Counted from the stretch's first letter, positions 42,568 through 51,288 are shown. The stretch: DNA of 64,000 nucleotides from Ohtaekwangia sp035628875 (GCA_035628875.1 DASPIZ010000109.1:3434-67433), one strand, 5' to 3'. Program-made: numbers and translations. The notes: generated from the letters alone by a model not told the origin.

Positions 42568-44318
42568 TGAATGGACGAATGAAACAAAATCGAAGAGAAT
42601 TTTTAAAGAAGCTGCCACTTGCCATGAGCATTCCATTTGCATTGGGTGGTATTCCACTTCGTGCAATGGCAGAAGACAACGCGCTTACACGAATGGCGAA
42701 GGCAAGCTTTGACAACCCGCGTGTTTTGGTCATTCTCCAAATGCACGGTGGAAATGACGGCTTGAATACATTAATTCCGGTTAAAAATTACGAAGAATAT
42801 TTTAGCCGTCGCCCGAACATTGCCATCCCAAGAAAAAACAGTTCAAGGAAATACATAGAACTCGACAGTACATTACCACTCGACGCGCAGGTTGGTCTTC
42901 ATCCCGATATGGCTGCCATGAAAGCCATGTATGACATTGGTCGCGTGTCCATCGTACAGGGCGTCTCGTATAAAAACAACAGTGGATCACATTTCCGTGG
43001 CCGCGACATCCAGTTCATGGGTGGTTCCGCGGAAGACTATTTGTCTTCAGGATGGATCGGACGATACATGGATCGGGAACTTCCTTCCGGACTTTCTTAT
43101 CCGGAAGATTTTCCAAACGAACAATATCCTGATCCATTGGCCATTGAAATGGGAAATGATGTTTCCCTGATCTTCCATCAGGCGGGGAATATTCCGGTTT
43201 CAATTTCCATCAATGATCCGCAAGGGTTTGCCAATTTAATAGAAGAACTCGAAGGTTTCCAGGAAGCCGGTGTAGATCCACGTGGTCTCCCGCCTTCTCC
43301 ATTGCTTGACAATTCTCCATATTATAATGAGTTGAAATGGATTCTCAGCCTGGAGGATAAATCAAAAGATTACTCCAAACGTATGGCTGACGTTTACAAT
43401 ATGGGTGGAGAAACGAGCGTAACATATCCAGAGAACTATCCATTCAACGCCCCCGATGGAAGTTACAGAAATCGTTTATCGCCACAGCTGAAACTCATCG
43501 CGCGTATGTTGGGTAGCAACGTTTGTAAAACGAAAGTTTTCCTCGTGAAGATCGGTGGTTTTGATACACATGCCGACCAGGTTGAAAACTATAACAGTAC
43601 ACTCGGTTCACACGCTGCTTTGTTATATCACATCACCACTGCGATGAAGGCATTTCAGGAAGACCTTCGTGCACGTGGTATCGAGCAGAATGTATTAACG
43701 GTAACCACGTCCGAATTTGGAAGACGAATCGGGTCAAATGGAAGTTATGGAACTGATCACGGAACAGGCGGACCGATCTTCGTTTTTGGCAGCGGTGTTA
43801 AACCTGGTCTTTCACAGAAAAATGAAATTGATCTCAGCTTATCGAATGTTGCCCTTCAATATGATTACCGCCAGGTATATGCCAGCATCGTAAGAGACTG
43901 GTTATTGAACGAATATGACGATACAACAGCAAAGGAAAAATTAGATGTGATTTTTCCTGGATTGACAACTACTGGTACCTCAGATGATGTTTTATTTGAC
44001 GAAGATTTAAAACTCGCCCAACAGGTGATCACCGGATCGGAAGGATTTGTCAGTTCGCGTTTTACTTTAAGGGATTGTTATCCAAATCCAACAAAAGGAA
44101 AAACCGTATTTTCGTTCCGCGTTAATGCAGCCAATAACGTGAGCCTTGATTTGCTTGACGGCAACGGTAAAAAAGTAAAAGTGATTACCAATAAGCAATA
44201 TGCTCCCGGCGATCATGAGGTAACCGAAAATCTGAGCGATTTACCATCCGGTAATTATGTTTATGAATTACGTTCAGGAAGTTTTAAACAAGCTAAAAAA
44301 CTGGTCATTATAAAATAA
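42567..44318 (+). CDS. DUF1501 (alkaline-phosphatase-like) protein with Tat-like signal and T9SS C-terminal domain
   Basis: 583 residues. The N terminus (QNRREFLKKLPLAMSIPFA) has a twin-arginine pattern. The core shows VLVILQMHGGNDGLNTLIPV, HFRGRDIQFMGGS, KVFLVKIGGFDTHADQVENY and TTSEFGRRIGSNGSYGTDHG, typical of DUF1501, a sulfatase/alkaline-phosphatase relative. The last 85 residues (LRDCYPNPTKGKTVFSFRV ... LSDLPSGNYVYELRSG ... KKLVIIK) form a type A T9SS sorting domain. The protein is therefore predicted to cross the inner membrane by Tat and the outer membrane by the type IX system, then be anchored or released at the surface. Substrate unknown. Confidence 0.9.
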   Translation: MNGRMKQNRREFLKKLPLAMSIPFALGGIPLRAMAEDNALTRMAKASFDNPRVLVILQMHGGNDGLNTLIPVKNYEEYFSRRPNIAIPRKNSSRKYIELDSTLPLDAQVGLHPDMAAMKAMYDIGRVSIVQGVSYKNNSGSHFRGRDIQFMGGSAEDYLSSGWIGRYMDRELPSGLSYPEDFPNEQYPDPLAIEMGNDVSLIFHQAGNIPVSISINDPQGFANLIEELEGFQEAGVDPRGLPPSPLLDNSPYYNELKWILSLEDKSKDYSKRMADVYNMGGETSVTYPENYPFNAPDGSYRNRLSPQLKLIARMLGSNVCKTKVFLVKIGGFDTHADQVENYNSTLGSHAALLYHITTAMKAFQEDLRARGIEQNVLTVTTSEFGRRIGSNGSYGTDHGTGGPIFVFGSGVKPGLSQKNEIDLSLSNVALQYDYRQVYASIVRDWLLNEYDDTTAKEKLDVIFPGLTTTGTSDDVLFDEDLKLAQQVITGSEGFVSSRFTLRDCYPNPTKGKTVFSFRVNAANNVSLDLLDGNGKKVKVITNKQYAPGDHEVTENLSDLPSGNYVYELRSGSFKQAKKLVIIK

Positions 44319-44345
44319 TGATGCTTACTTATCCTTAGACCCGAT

Positions 44346-45239
44346 ATGAAAAGACTTTTACTTATCATGACGTTGTGTGGTGTTGTACTCTGCACCTACG
44401 GACAAAAAAAACGGAAAACTACAACTTACAATAAGCCTAACAAAAAGCAGAACGACATATTTCTGCAAAAACAATGGTGGATTGGATTGAAAGCCGGCGT
44501 TAACTTATCAGATCCCCGGCTGGACAAAAGCTACGCCATTCTATCGCCAACAAATTACGAGGCTACCAACATTGACAAAGAATACGAAAGCTTTAAATCG
44601 TGGGGAAAGCAGATTAGCCTTGAAGCTACTTTTTATTTCAAAGGTTTCTCAGCCAGTATTCAACCCACGTATCAACATACCGGATTCCGGTACACCAATC
44701 ATTTCGAATGGACAGACGGATCTCTGGAAGAAAATTCCACAAATCAACTTACATTGAACTACAATCAGGATCAACAGGTGGAGCATTTCGTTCTGCCGCT
44801 TATCCTGAAATACGAGGTGATTGGAAATAAGATCAGGCCGTACATTCAGGTCGGCGCCTTTGCCGGGTTTCTGCTGAATGCCAGCAAATCGGTAGAAGTT
44901 TCGGGTGTTGATTATGCTTCCGGCGGTAAAAGCAGTTTTAAGGAAGAACCCATTATCGTGGGTGCGAAAGATTTGTTTGCAAAAACACATTATGGCATAC
45001 TCGGAGGTGCCGGTGTCTATTATAACCTTGGCAACATACGTCTTAACCTCGACATCCAGTACAAAATTGGAATGACCAATATTACATCCACAAAAAACCG
45101 ATATGATAATGACAGACTGGCTGGCATCGGCGACGCCATGGATGATCTTACGCTGGATAACGTCGCCGTTTCTATCGGAACACTCTTTCCGTTGCGTTTT
45201 CTTTCCAGCGGGTTTAAATCTCTAGATCAAAAAAAATAA
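44346..45239 (+). CDS. PorT-like outer-membrane beta-barrel protein
   Basis: 297 residues with a signal peptide (MKRLLLIMTLCGVVLCTYGQ) and a basic mature start (KKRKTTTYNKPNKKQ). Barrel strands alternate: WIGLKAGVNLSDPR, GKQISLEATFYFKGFSASIQ, VEHFVLPLILKYEVIGNKIR, PYIQVGAFAGFLLNASK, YGILGGAGVYYNLGNIRLNL. The 'GLKAGVN' and 'LPLILKYE' patterns are those of PorT-type or outer-membrane-beta-barrel (OMP_b-brl) proteins. It is the third gene of the DUF1800 cluster and probably forms its outer-membrane part. Confidence 0.82.
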   Translation: MKRLLLIMTLCGVVLCTYGQKKRKTTTYNKPNKKQNDIFLQKQWWIGLKAGVNLSDPRLDKSYAILSPTNYEATNIDKEYESFKSWGKQISLEATFYFKGFSASIQPTYQHTGFRYTNHFEWTDGSLEENSTNQLTLNYNQDQQVEHFVLPLILKYEVIGNKIRPYIQVGAFAGFLLNASKSVEVSGVDYASGGKSSFKEEPIIVGAKDLFAKTHYGILGGAGVYYNLGNIRLNLDIQYKIGMTNITSTKNRYDNDRLAGIGDAMDDLTLDNVAVSIGTLFPLRFLSSGFKSLDQKK

Positions 45240-45244
45240 AGGCT

Positions 45245-46480
45245 ATGCATTTGTCTATTCGCACCATTATATATTGTCTTTTTTTTATCGTGCCGCTTTC
45301 CTCCTGCCTCGAGGAAGCTGACCCGGCCTCTGAAAGTGAAAAATTCATCCGTTTCTTCGACCACGGTCAATTCAGTTCTTCTTTCAAGGCTATCGACATC
45401 ATCGAATTGCCTTCCGGAGGATACCTGGTTTTAGCTGGCCGTGCTATTGAAGTAACGCCAGGACAGGTTTCCTACCAGGGTGTTTATCTGCTGAAAACCG
45501 ATCAGTATGGAAATTTTGTTGGTGATCTAAATGTCGAAGAATCTTACATCAATGCATTGCCAGGAATTACAGAAGTTGATGGCAAATATTATTTCATTTG
45601 CACCTCAACAGAAGGAAACTACATGGCGCAGTTGGCATCTGTTGATATTAACCTTGAAGGAATTTCTTTTTCACCTTTAGGCCTTAGCCATCCTGGTGCA
45701 GTAGCGCCCTTAAAAAACATCAATAAGGATTTTATCGTCTTAAGTTATAATCCAGCCGATAAACAATCTGTGGTCTCTATCGTAAGCACCAGCGGAATGG
45801 TCACGCGATCTGCATCGTATTCCATCGGTGCTGGGAATGACCTTGTGGATGAAAAAATTCATGATCATTTTGCCGGCACGGGAAGAATCTTCCCCTTCCA
45901 GGTTGGTGAAGTATCGCCAGGGTTGTATTTCTTTAATGGATTTTATGATTATTCCTTATCGCTTGCGTTCGTAAACCTCAATGAGAGTGACAATAAAGCT
46001 TCGAGTGTGATTCGCACGGAATATGACGATGTAGGGTTCAGTACAGTTGTTCCAATTGGTGGTAACGTATTTGCGACCTCACTGTTCAACCAGGGTGATA
46101 ATTTTCTTTATCCACGAACTACGTTGGCCACATCTTCCGGCGAAAGCTCAATCGAATTTGAAGGAGCGTTTAAACTTCCTGAGTTAGCGCCTTACAGTCC
46201 GGTAAAAATTCTGCGCACCCAGCTTAACGAAAAAAATGTTTTGGTTTACGGATCAAATACAAAGTCGAAACAAATCGGTCTATTCTTTTACGATGAGACC
46301 ACTGGCGCACTTCTTGGAAACCGGTATGTAGGTTTCTCTAATCCCTTTGAGATCGGGAATGTAATCAAAACACTGGATGGCGGGTTGGCTATCGCCGGAA
46401 CTACATACATCGCTGGACGCTTTGCACGTGTTACGATCATTAAGTTATCGAAGGATGAAGTTGAAAAAGAAGTAAAGTAA
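45245..46480 (+). CDS. Beta-propeller-like lipoprotein of the DUF1800 cluster
   Basis: 411 residues. Lipobox FIVPLSSCLE (Cys21). The mature part is made of repeated short blades with 'SGGYLVLAGRAIE', 'YLLKTDQYGNFVG', 'DGGLAIAGTTYIAGRFARV' and 'VTIIKLSKDE', a pattern of delta-60/kelch-like propellers that read 'D-G-G-(Y/L)-(L/I)-(V/I)-x-G-x-T'. No family name can be given with confidence. It starts 5 nt after the beta-barrel gene and closes the cluster. Confidence 0.7.
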   Translation: MHLSIRTIIYCLFFIVPLSSCLEEADPASESEKFIRFFDHGQFSSSFKAIDIIELPSGGYLVLAGRAIEVTPGQVSYQGVYLLKTDQYGNFVGDLNVEESYINALPGITEVDGKYYFICTSTEGNYMAQLASVDINLEGISFSPLGLSHPGAVAPLKNINKDFIVLSYNPADKQSVVSIVSTSGMVTRSASYSIGAGNDLVDEKIHDHFAGTGRIFPFQVGEVSPGLYFFNGFYDYSLSLAFVNLNESDNKASSVIRTEYDDVGFSTVVPIGGNVFATSLFNQGDNFLYPRTTLATSSGESSIEFEGAFKLPELAPYSPVKILRTQLNEKNVLVYGSNTKSKQIGLFFYDETTGALLGNRYVGFSNPFEIGNVIKTLDGGLAIAGTTYIAGRFARVTIIKLSKDEVEKEVK

Positions 46481-46567
46481 GAGGCTTCTACCAGGTAGCA
46501 CATAGTTTGCCGCGGAAAATAAGAAGCACATGACGAGAATGATTATTTTCGTGTCAAACTTTTTATT

Positions 46568-47596
46568 ATGCCTCCAATCCAGGAAAATGTATCGCTGCTT
46601 CCCTTCAATACATTCAAATTAGATGTATCGGCGCGGTATTTTACTCTTATCAAAACAATCGCTGACCTTCGCGAGCTTATTGAATCGCCGGTTTATCAAT
46701 CACACCAAACTTTAATTTTAGGTGGAGGCAGCAACATGCTCTTCACCGGGAATTTTGACGGGCTGGTAATCAAAAATGAAGTAAAAGGAATCCAAACACT
46801 GGAAGAAAATGATGCGAACATCACGCTTCGGGTTGGCTCCGGAGAAAACTGGCATCAATTCGTCATGTATTGCGTTGATAAAAATTATGGTGGTTTAGAA
46901 AACCTGTCGCTTATTCCCGGGACCGTTGGAGCTGCACCGATGCAGAACATTGGTGCATATGGTGTAGAGGTTAAACATGTGATCGATGAGGTGGAAGGTA
47001 TTGATCTTTCTTCCGGAAAATCAGTTACGTTCAATAATGAAGCCTGTCAGTTTGGTTACCGGGAAAGTATTTTCAAACACGAAGCACGTAATCGCTATTT
47101 CATCTCAAGTGTTACTTTAACCTTAACCAAAAAAAGTCATCCGTTCAATGTAAGTTATGGTGCGATTAAAGATACGTTAGTACAATTCGGCGTGGAGCAA
47201 ATAAACCTGCGGACAATAAGCGACGCGGTTATCCACATTCGAAAAAGTAAGCTGCCGGATCCTGTGCATATCGGTAATGCCGGAAGTTTTTTTAAAAATC
47301 CGTCCGTCGACATTAGTGTTTATGAAGAACTAAAAGAAAAATTTCCTGCTATTCCAGGCTATAAAGAGCAAAACAACCTCGTGAAGGTACCAGCAGGATG
47401 GCTGATCGAACAATGTGGATGGAAAGGAAAAACGATTGGTCAGATTGGCGTACATGCTCAACAAGCCCTTGTACTTGTTCATTACGGAGGCAGCGAAGGA
47501 AAAAAAATCTGGGAACTCGCACTCCAGATTCAGGCTTCAGTAAAACAGAAGTTCGGTATTATACTTCAACCTGAAGTCAATGTGATCAGTGCATGA
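46568..47596 (+). CDS. murB: UDP-N-acetylenolpyruvoylglucosamine reductase
   Basis: 342 residues. FAD-binding motifs LILGGGSNMLFTGNFDGLVI and LIPGTVGAAPMQNIGAYGVE, then FGYRESIFKHEARNRYFISS (type I enzyme loop), GNAGSFFKNPSVD with the catalytic Ser, and the closing LQPEVNVISA with the catalytic Glu. MurB reduces UDP-GlcNAc-enolpyruvate to UDP-MurNAc with NADPH in peptidoglycan synthesis. The length fits type I MurB (about 340). It stands alone; the gap downstream holds the histone-like peptide gene. Confidence 0.96.
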   Translation: MPPIQENVSLLPFNTFKLDVSARYFTLIKTIADLRELIESPVYQSHQTLILGGGSNMLFTGNFDGLVIKNEVKGIQTLEENDANITLRVGSGENWHQFVMYCVDKNYGGLENLSLIPGTVGAAPMQNIGAYGVEVKHVIDEVEGIDLSSGKSVTFNNEACQFGYRESIFKHEARNRYFISSVTLTLTKKSHPFNVSYGAIKDTLVQFGVEQINLRTISDAVIHIRKSKLPDPVHIGNAGSFFKNPSVDISVYEELKEKFPAIPGYKEQNNLVKVPAGWLIEQCGWKGKTIGQIGVHAQQALVLVHYGGSEGKKIWELALQIQASVKQKFGIILQPEVNVISA

Positions 47597-47757
47597 TCAT
47601 GTTACTTTCTTGATCATGACACTTCTGATTTTGTCAATTTCTTGTCAGTTCATTACTTGTTAAAAATCCGTCAACCAAAAATTTTTTTGGAAAAATTTTT
47701 TGATGTAAAAATTTTGTTATAACTTTTCGTATTGTTTAACAATAAATTCTAAACGCT

Positions 47758-47835
47758 ATGGCAAAAACAGCGAAGAAAGCGGCAAAGAAGTCTGCAAAGA
47801 AGACTGCAAAAAAAGCTGCTAAGAAGAAGAAGTAA
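47758..47835 (+). CDS. 25-residue Lys/Ala-rich histone-H1-like peptide
   Basis: A short open frame encodes a 25-residue peptide that starts MAKTAKKAAKKSAKKTAKKA and ends in four Lys. It is almost pure Lys/Ala with a few Ser/Thr, in the AKK repeat of histone-H1-like (Hc1/Hc2, KAAKK) nucleoid tails. The frame is clean from ATG to TAA and is followed 25 nt later by a strong terminator. Upstream, TTTG (47699-47702) and TAACTTTT (47720-47727) make a weak promoter (spacer 17, not 19). I think it is a real tiny DNA- or RNA-binding peptide; the low complexity means chance cannot be excluded. Confidence 0.6.
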   Translation: MAKTAKKAAKKSAKKTAKKAAKKKK

Positions 47836-47860
47836 TTAGGCAAGTCCTAAAAACTTTGCG

Positions 47861-47889
47861 AAGGGAAGTAAATGAGATTTACTTCCCTT
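47861..47889 (+). terminator. Strong intrinsic terminator after the histone-like peptide
   Basis: AAGGGAAGTAAAT (47861-47873) pairs perfectly with ATTTACTTCCCTT (47877-47889), a 13-bp stem with a 3-nt loop, then TCGTTTTTTTA. It indicates that a short transcript ends here, which supports the tiny upstream frame as an expressed unit. Confidence 0.85.
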
Positions 47890-48257
47890 TCGTTTTTTTA
47901 AACCTTCAGGATCTTAACCATCCGCTTCATTAAGGCTCAGGTCACTTCCGCTAGCCAGATAGACCCTTCTAAAATAACAATGCATCTCGGCATGGTATAA
48001 TATTTTATAGCTGTTATTGGATATTCTTGTTGATCGAAAATGACTAAACCATTGTTCCCTCGTACCGCCAGAGATAAAACTGAAGCGCTAGCATTTTTTC
48101 CTAAGCAATCGACCCACGTGCTAACGAAAGTTGATGTTTCCTTTCAATACAGTGGGAGATGTTCATACGGTTGCGGAAATTTTGTGATTCAAGGTCTTGG
48201 GAACACCATAATGACCCCGTAACTTTCTTCTGATTTTAATATTATAATAAAAAGACC
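47890..48257. other. Intergenic region with no gene I can support
   Basis: About 370 bp between the terminator and the next gene. A 60-codon frame (48040-48222) is present but has no RBS, signal or family resemblance and is likely spurious. The last 30 nt before the ATG at 48258 are AT-rich. I see no repeat or strong hairpin. Confidence 0.4.
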
Positions 48258-48566
48258 ATGGCTAAAACAACCACTAAAACCACATCAAAAGCTCCGGCGA
48301 AGACTGCCGTAAAACCAACATCAACCGATTTATTGGAAACTGCCAGCGAAGAAGCATTGAAAAAATTGCAATCGTTGGGCGTTGATCAACAACTCCAGTC
48401 AGAATTGGAATGGTGTCTTGGAAGTTATCGGTTTGACAAAAATCCAAAAGGACTAAAAGAAACAGCAGGCCGTGCCTTAAAGGTTTTGAATGCTGAAAAG
48501 GCAAAAAAAACCAAAGGCGTAACCGTAAAACTTTTGGGCGATCTTGAAAAGGCACTCACCCAGTAG
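48258..48566 (+). CDS. Small protein with a Lys/Ala/Thr-rich N-terminal tail, unknown function
   Basis: 102 residues. The first 22 residues (MAKTTTKTTSKAPAKTAVKP) are a basic, disordered, histone-tail-like segment. The remainder is a helical domain: STDLLETASEEALKKLQSLG, LQSELEWCLGSYRFDKNPKG, LKETAGRALKVLNAEKAKK. I recognise no named family, though the ELEWCLGSYRFDKNP block looks well conserved. The start resembles the peptide encoded 0.5 kb upstream (both begin MAKT and are rich in K, A and T). It may bind nucleic acid. It converges with the dCMP-deaminase gene, 6 nt away. Confidence 0.7.
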   Translation: MAKTTTKTTSKAPAKTAVKPTSTDLLETASEEALKKLQSLGVDQQLQSELEWCLGSYRFDKNPKGLKETAGRALKVLNAEKAKKTKGVTVKLLGDLEKALTQ

Positions 48567-48572
48567 CGCCAC

Positions 48573-49055
48573 CTAGATCAGGTGAGTCGCATTCAGTAAG
48601 TCGCCGGTATACTTCCTGACATCAACACCAAATTTCCGGAGGAACTCGACACCTTCGTCGGAAGCGATTCCTTTGTGTTCAGCGTATGACTTGTAGTAAA
48701 TCACCTCACGTATACCCATTGAAAAAATAATACGCGCACAGGCAAGGCAGGGCGACAACGTTACGTAGAGTGTCGCCCCTTCAACTGAAGTTTTATTTTT
48801 TACAGCATAAAGGATGGCATTTTGTTCGGCATGAATGGCAAGCGAACATCCTCCTTTTGAATCACGCGGGCAACCTTCAACTGGCCACGCTTCATCACAA
48901 TTGTGGGTGCCTGATGGAGGCCCGTTATATCCGATGGAAATGATGCGGGTATCTTTCGTAAGCACTGCGCCCACGTGACGTTTAATACAATGCGAACGTT
49001 TCGCCAGATTAACGGCAAGTTCCATATAGATTTCCTCAAAGGCAGGGCGACTCAT
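48573..49055 (-). CDS. dCMP deaminase family protein (ComEB-like)
   Basis: 160 residues from the ATG at 49055; an upstream ATG at 49079 adds 8 residues. Cytidine/deoxycytidylate deaminase zinc site: CSLAIHAEQNAILYAVKN (HAE) and LYVTLSPCLACARIIFSMGI (PCxxC), plus SIGYNGPPSGTHNCDEAWPV near the substrate site. It deaminates dCMP to dUMP, feeding ThyA. The N-terminal CIKRHVGAVLTKDTRIIS is typical of the ComEB/dCMP deaminase branch. Whether it works on dCMP or another nucleotide is not settled. Confidence 0.9.
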   Translation of the reverse strand: MSRPAFEEIYMELAVNLAKRSHCIKRHVGAVLTKDTRIISIGYNGPPSGTHNCDEAWPVEGCPRDSKGGCSLAIHAEQNAILYAVKNKTSVEGATLYVTLSPCLACARIIFSMGIREVIYYKSYAEHKGIASDEGVEFLRKFGVDVRKYTGDLLNATHLI

Positions 49056-49373
49056 AGCAGCAAAATTAAAACTTACCATCGAACTATTATTTACCTTAAC
49101 AGATTTAAATCGGATGAACGCCGGGTTTTGAATAAATCTTATGCTAAAACATACAGATCTTCAGTTTGCTCCCAAACCAATCTGGGTTTACTTCACCGCA
49201 AAGTTCTACCGGTCATCATGTCAAATGGCAAATAATAGATCATTTTCTGGCTTACCACAAGGTATAAGTTCAACTTTACTACATCAATTTGCATTGCACG
49301 TAAATTATTAACTTTAAGGACGATGAGAAACAATGATAATCCCTGGGCTAAGCGGCTTCCATCGGCTGTAGAC
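49056..49373. other. Divergent intergenic region upstream of DUF2911
   Basis: 318 bp between the divergent starts of the dCMP-deaminase and DUF2911 genes. A candidate promoter for DUF2911 is TTTG (49288-49291 region), about 17 nt, then TAACTTTA (49309-49316), the same TAACTTT box seen before the histone-like peptide. No other structure is obvious. Confidence 0.35.
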
Positions 49374-49928
49374 ATGAAAATCAGCAAAGACAGAAGTATT
49401 AAACAATCGATGCTCCTTGTAACGATGGTGTTGATTGGTTTCTCCGCAGCTGCGCAGGATGCGATTATACCAAGACCAAGCCCTCTCGCCATAGTAACCG
49501 CGCGTTACAAAGATTCTTATTTAAGGATTACGTATTCCCAACCCCATAAAAAAGGACGCGAGATATTCGGAGAACTTGTTCCCTACGGAAAGGTATGGCG
49601 CACTGGCGCCAATGAAGCGACGGAAATCACGATCACAAAAGCTATTCAGATCAACGGTACTTTGCTTAAAGCTGGTACTTATTCGCTGTTTACAATACCA
49701 AATAAAGAAGACTGGACGATAATTATCAACCAGGATGTTGGTCTGTGGGGAGCCTATAATTATAATGAAGCACAGGACGTCATGCGATTTAAAGTGCCTG
49801 TAACGAAAATTCCCGGAGAAGTTATTTTTGAACCATTCACAATACAGATTGATCAACGCAATGAAGTGGCCAATCTTTTGATGTTATGGGATAAAACCAG
49901 AATTTCGATCCCAATAAAATTTATATAA
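49374..49928 (+). CDS. DUF2911 family secreted protein
   Basis: 184 residues from the ATG at 49374. An earlier in-frame ATG at 49323 would add 17 polar residues ahead of the signal, less likely. A signal peptide (MLLVTMVLIGFSAAAQ) precedes the DUF2911 body: LAIVTARYKDSYLRITYSQP, GREIFGELVPYGKVWRTGAN, EATEITITKAIQINGTLLKA and GTYSLFTIPNKEDWTIIINQ. The domain is a beta-sandwich of unknown role, very common in Bacteroidota. It starts a three-gene plus-strand run with the next two genes. Confidence 0.88.
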   Translation: MKISKDRSIKQSMLLVTMVLIGFSAAAQDAIIPRPSPLAIVTARYKDSYLRITYSQPHKKGREIFGELVPYGKVWRTGANEATEITITKAIQINGTLLKAGTYSLFTIPNKEDWTIIINQDVGLWGAYNYNEAQDVMRFKVPVTKIPGEVIFEPFTIQIDQRNEVANLLMLWDKTRISIPIKFI

Positions 49929-49934
49929 CCTAAC

Positions 49935-50447
49935 ATGTACAAGGTACTGATCAGCATACTGTGTTCAACATTATGCCAGTTTTCGCTAGCACAAGATGCG
50001 GCAGAACTGGAGAAGCGGCACGGTTTTAAAGACATTAAGCTGGAAGCGAACATAGACTCCGTTCAGGGTGTAAAACTGAAAAAGGAATTTAAGGAAAACG
50101 ATGAGTTCGATGCCAAACTTTACACGATCGACCACCCCGATTACGAAAAAATTGGCGATGTAAAAATCAAGGAGGTTGAGGTAAAGGCTTATAAAAACTT
50201 AATTTATGAAATCAGCGTGATCGCCGATAAGGATCCCCGCCTGATGAAAGCGCTCGAGTCCCTGTTTGGAAAGGCCGACTACGACATTAAAAATGAAACC
50301 TATTTCTGGAAAGCTGAAAATCTGGTTCTTAAATTCCGGCAACATGGGAAACACCATATTGAAATGTTGTATTTCTCTTATGTGATTCCCAAAATGATGA
50401 AAGAAGATAAAAAACAAAAAATAGAAAATATTGCTAATGATTTTTAA
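49935..50447 (+). CDS. Secreted protein, unknown function
   Basis: 170 residues with a signal peptide (MYKVLISILCSTLCQFSLAQ). The mature part is compact alpha/beta: RHGFKDIKLEANIDSVQGVK, EFDAKLYTIDHPDYEKIGDV, KVKEVEVKAYKNLIYEISV-like strands, DPRLMKALESLFGKADYDIK. Closing YFSYVIPKMMKEDKKQK is basic. I recognise no family. It lies 6 nt after DUF2911 and just ahead of the DUF1080 gene, so it belongs to one operon. Confidence 0.65.
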   Translation: MYKVLISILCSTLCQFSLAQDAAELEKRHGFKDIKLEANIDSVQGVKLKKEFKENDEFDAKLYTIDHPDYEKIGDVKIKEVEVKAYKNLIYEISVIADKDPRLMKALESLFGKADYDIKNETYFWKAENLVLKFRQHGKHHIEMLYFSYVIPKMMKEDKKQKIENIANDF

Positions 50448-50460
50448 ACACAAAGAACCT

Positions 50461-51222
50461 ATGATGATCAATCGTACACCACGCTTGTTATTGAGCCTCG
50501 CCCTCGCATTTACTATCCAGGCAGTTCTTGCGCAGGAACAATTAAAAAAAACACCTGAAACAACCGAAATCTGGGAACCACAACCGCGCATTGTTGCTCC
50601 CGCGGATAAGCCAGGCGGTGCACCCGCCGATGCAACTGTGCTGTTCGATGGTAAATCATTTGACAACTGGTCTTCACTTGAAGGAGGCACGCCGAAATGG
50701 TCATTGAAAGATGGTGCAATGACAGTAGTTGGAGGATCAAAAGACATCCGGACGAAGAAAGAATTTGGCGATTTTCAACTTCACGTCGAATGGCGTTCTC
50801 CAGCAGAAGTGGATCCTGAAAAAACCGGACAAGGCCGCGGTAACAGCGGAATATTTCTACATGGCAAATATGAAGTTCAGGTTTTAGACAACTTCAACAA
50901 TAAAACATACGCTAACGGACAGGCTAGTTCAGTTTACAAACAACATATTCCCCTGGTGAATGCTTGTCGTAAACCTGGCGAATGGCAAACTTACGACATC
51001 ATCTTTACAGGGCCACGTTTTAACAGTGAAGGTCGCATTCTGCATCCTGCTTACGTAACTGTAATCCACAATGGCATTATCACGCAAAACCACATCGCCA
51101 TATGGGGCCCTACAGAATACATCGGGTTACCTGTATATAAACCAGAAGTAAAAGGTCCGATAATATTACAGGACCATGGTAATCCGGTAAGCTATCGGAA
51201 TATTTGGATCAGGGAACTTTAA
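50461..51222 (+). CDS. DUF1080 (3-keto-disaccharide hydrolase-like) secreted protein
   Basis: 253 residues from the ATG at 50461 (a second ATG follows directly). Signal peptide TPRLLLSLALAFTIQAVLAQ. The DUF1080 concanavalin-like lectin/glucanase fold shows DATVLFDGKSFDNWSSLEGG, KWSLKDGAMTVVGGSKDIRT, NSGIFLHGKYEVQVLDNFNN and PIILQDHGNPVSYRNIWIRE. Several DUF1080 proteins have been assigned 3-keto-glycoside hydrolase activity, so sugar breakdown in the periplasm is plausible. The substrate is not determined. Confidence 0.9.
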   Translation: MMINRTPRLLLSLALAFTIQAVLAQEQLKKTPETTEIWEPQPRIVAPADKPGGAPADATVLFDGKSFDNWSSLEGGTPKWSLKDGAMTVVGGSKDIRTKKEFGDFQLHVEWRSPAEVDPEKTGQGRGNSGIFLHGKYEVQVLDNFNNKTYANGQASSVYKQHIPLVNACRKPGEWQTYDIIFTGPRFNSEGRILHPAYVTVIHNGIITQNHIAIWGPTEYIGLPVYKPEVKGPIILQDHGNPVSYRNIWIREL

Positions 51223-51232
51223 TCCTAAAAAA

Positions 51233-51263
51233 AACAGGCTGCCACGAAAAGAGACAGCCTGTT
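51233..51263. terminator. Bidirectional intrinsic terminator
   Basis: AACAGGCTG (51233-51241) pairs with CAGCCTGTT (51255-51263) with A-runs before and T-runs after on both strands, between the convergent DUF1080 and sorbosone-dehydrogenase-like genes. Confidence 0.9.
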
Positions 51264-51288
51264 TTTTTTTGAAACTTTAGTTAAATCT

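Noticed and set aside
48040..48222. 60-codon plus-strand frame between the histone-like peptide and the 102-residue gene
   Set aside because: No ribosome-binding context, no recognisable composition, no family; likely chance in a gap. It has a YSGRCSYGCG stretch but that alone is not evidence.
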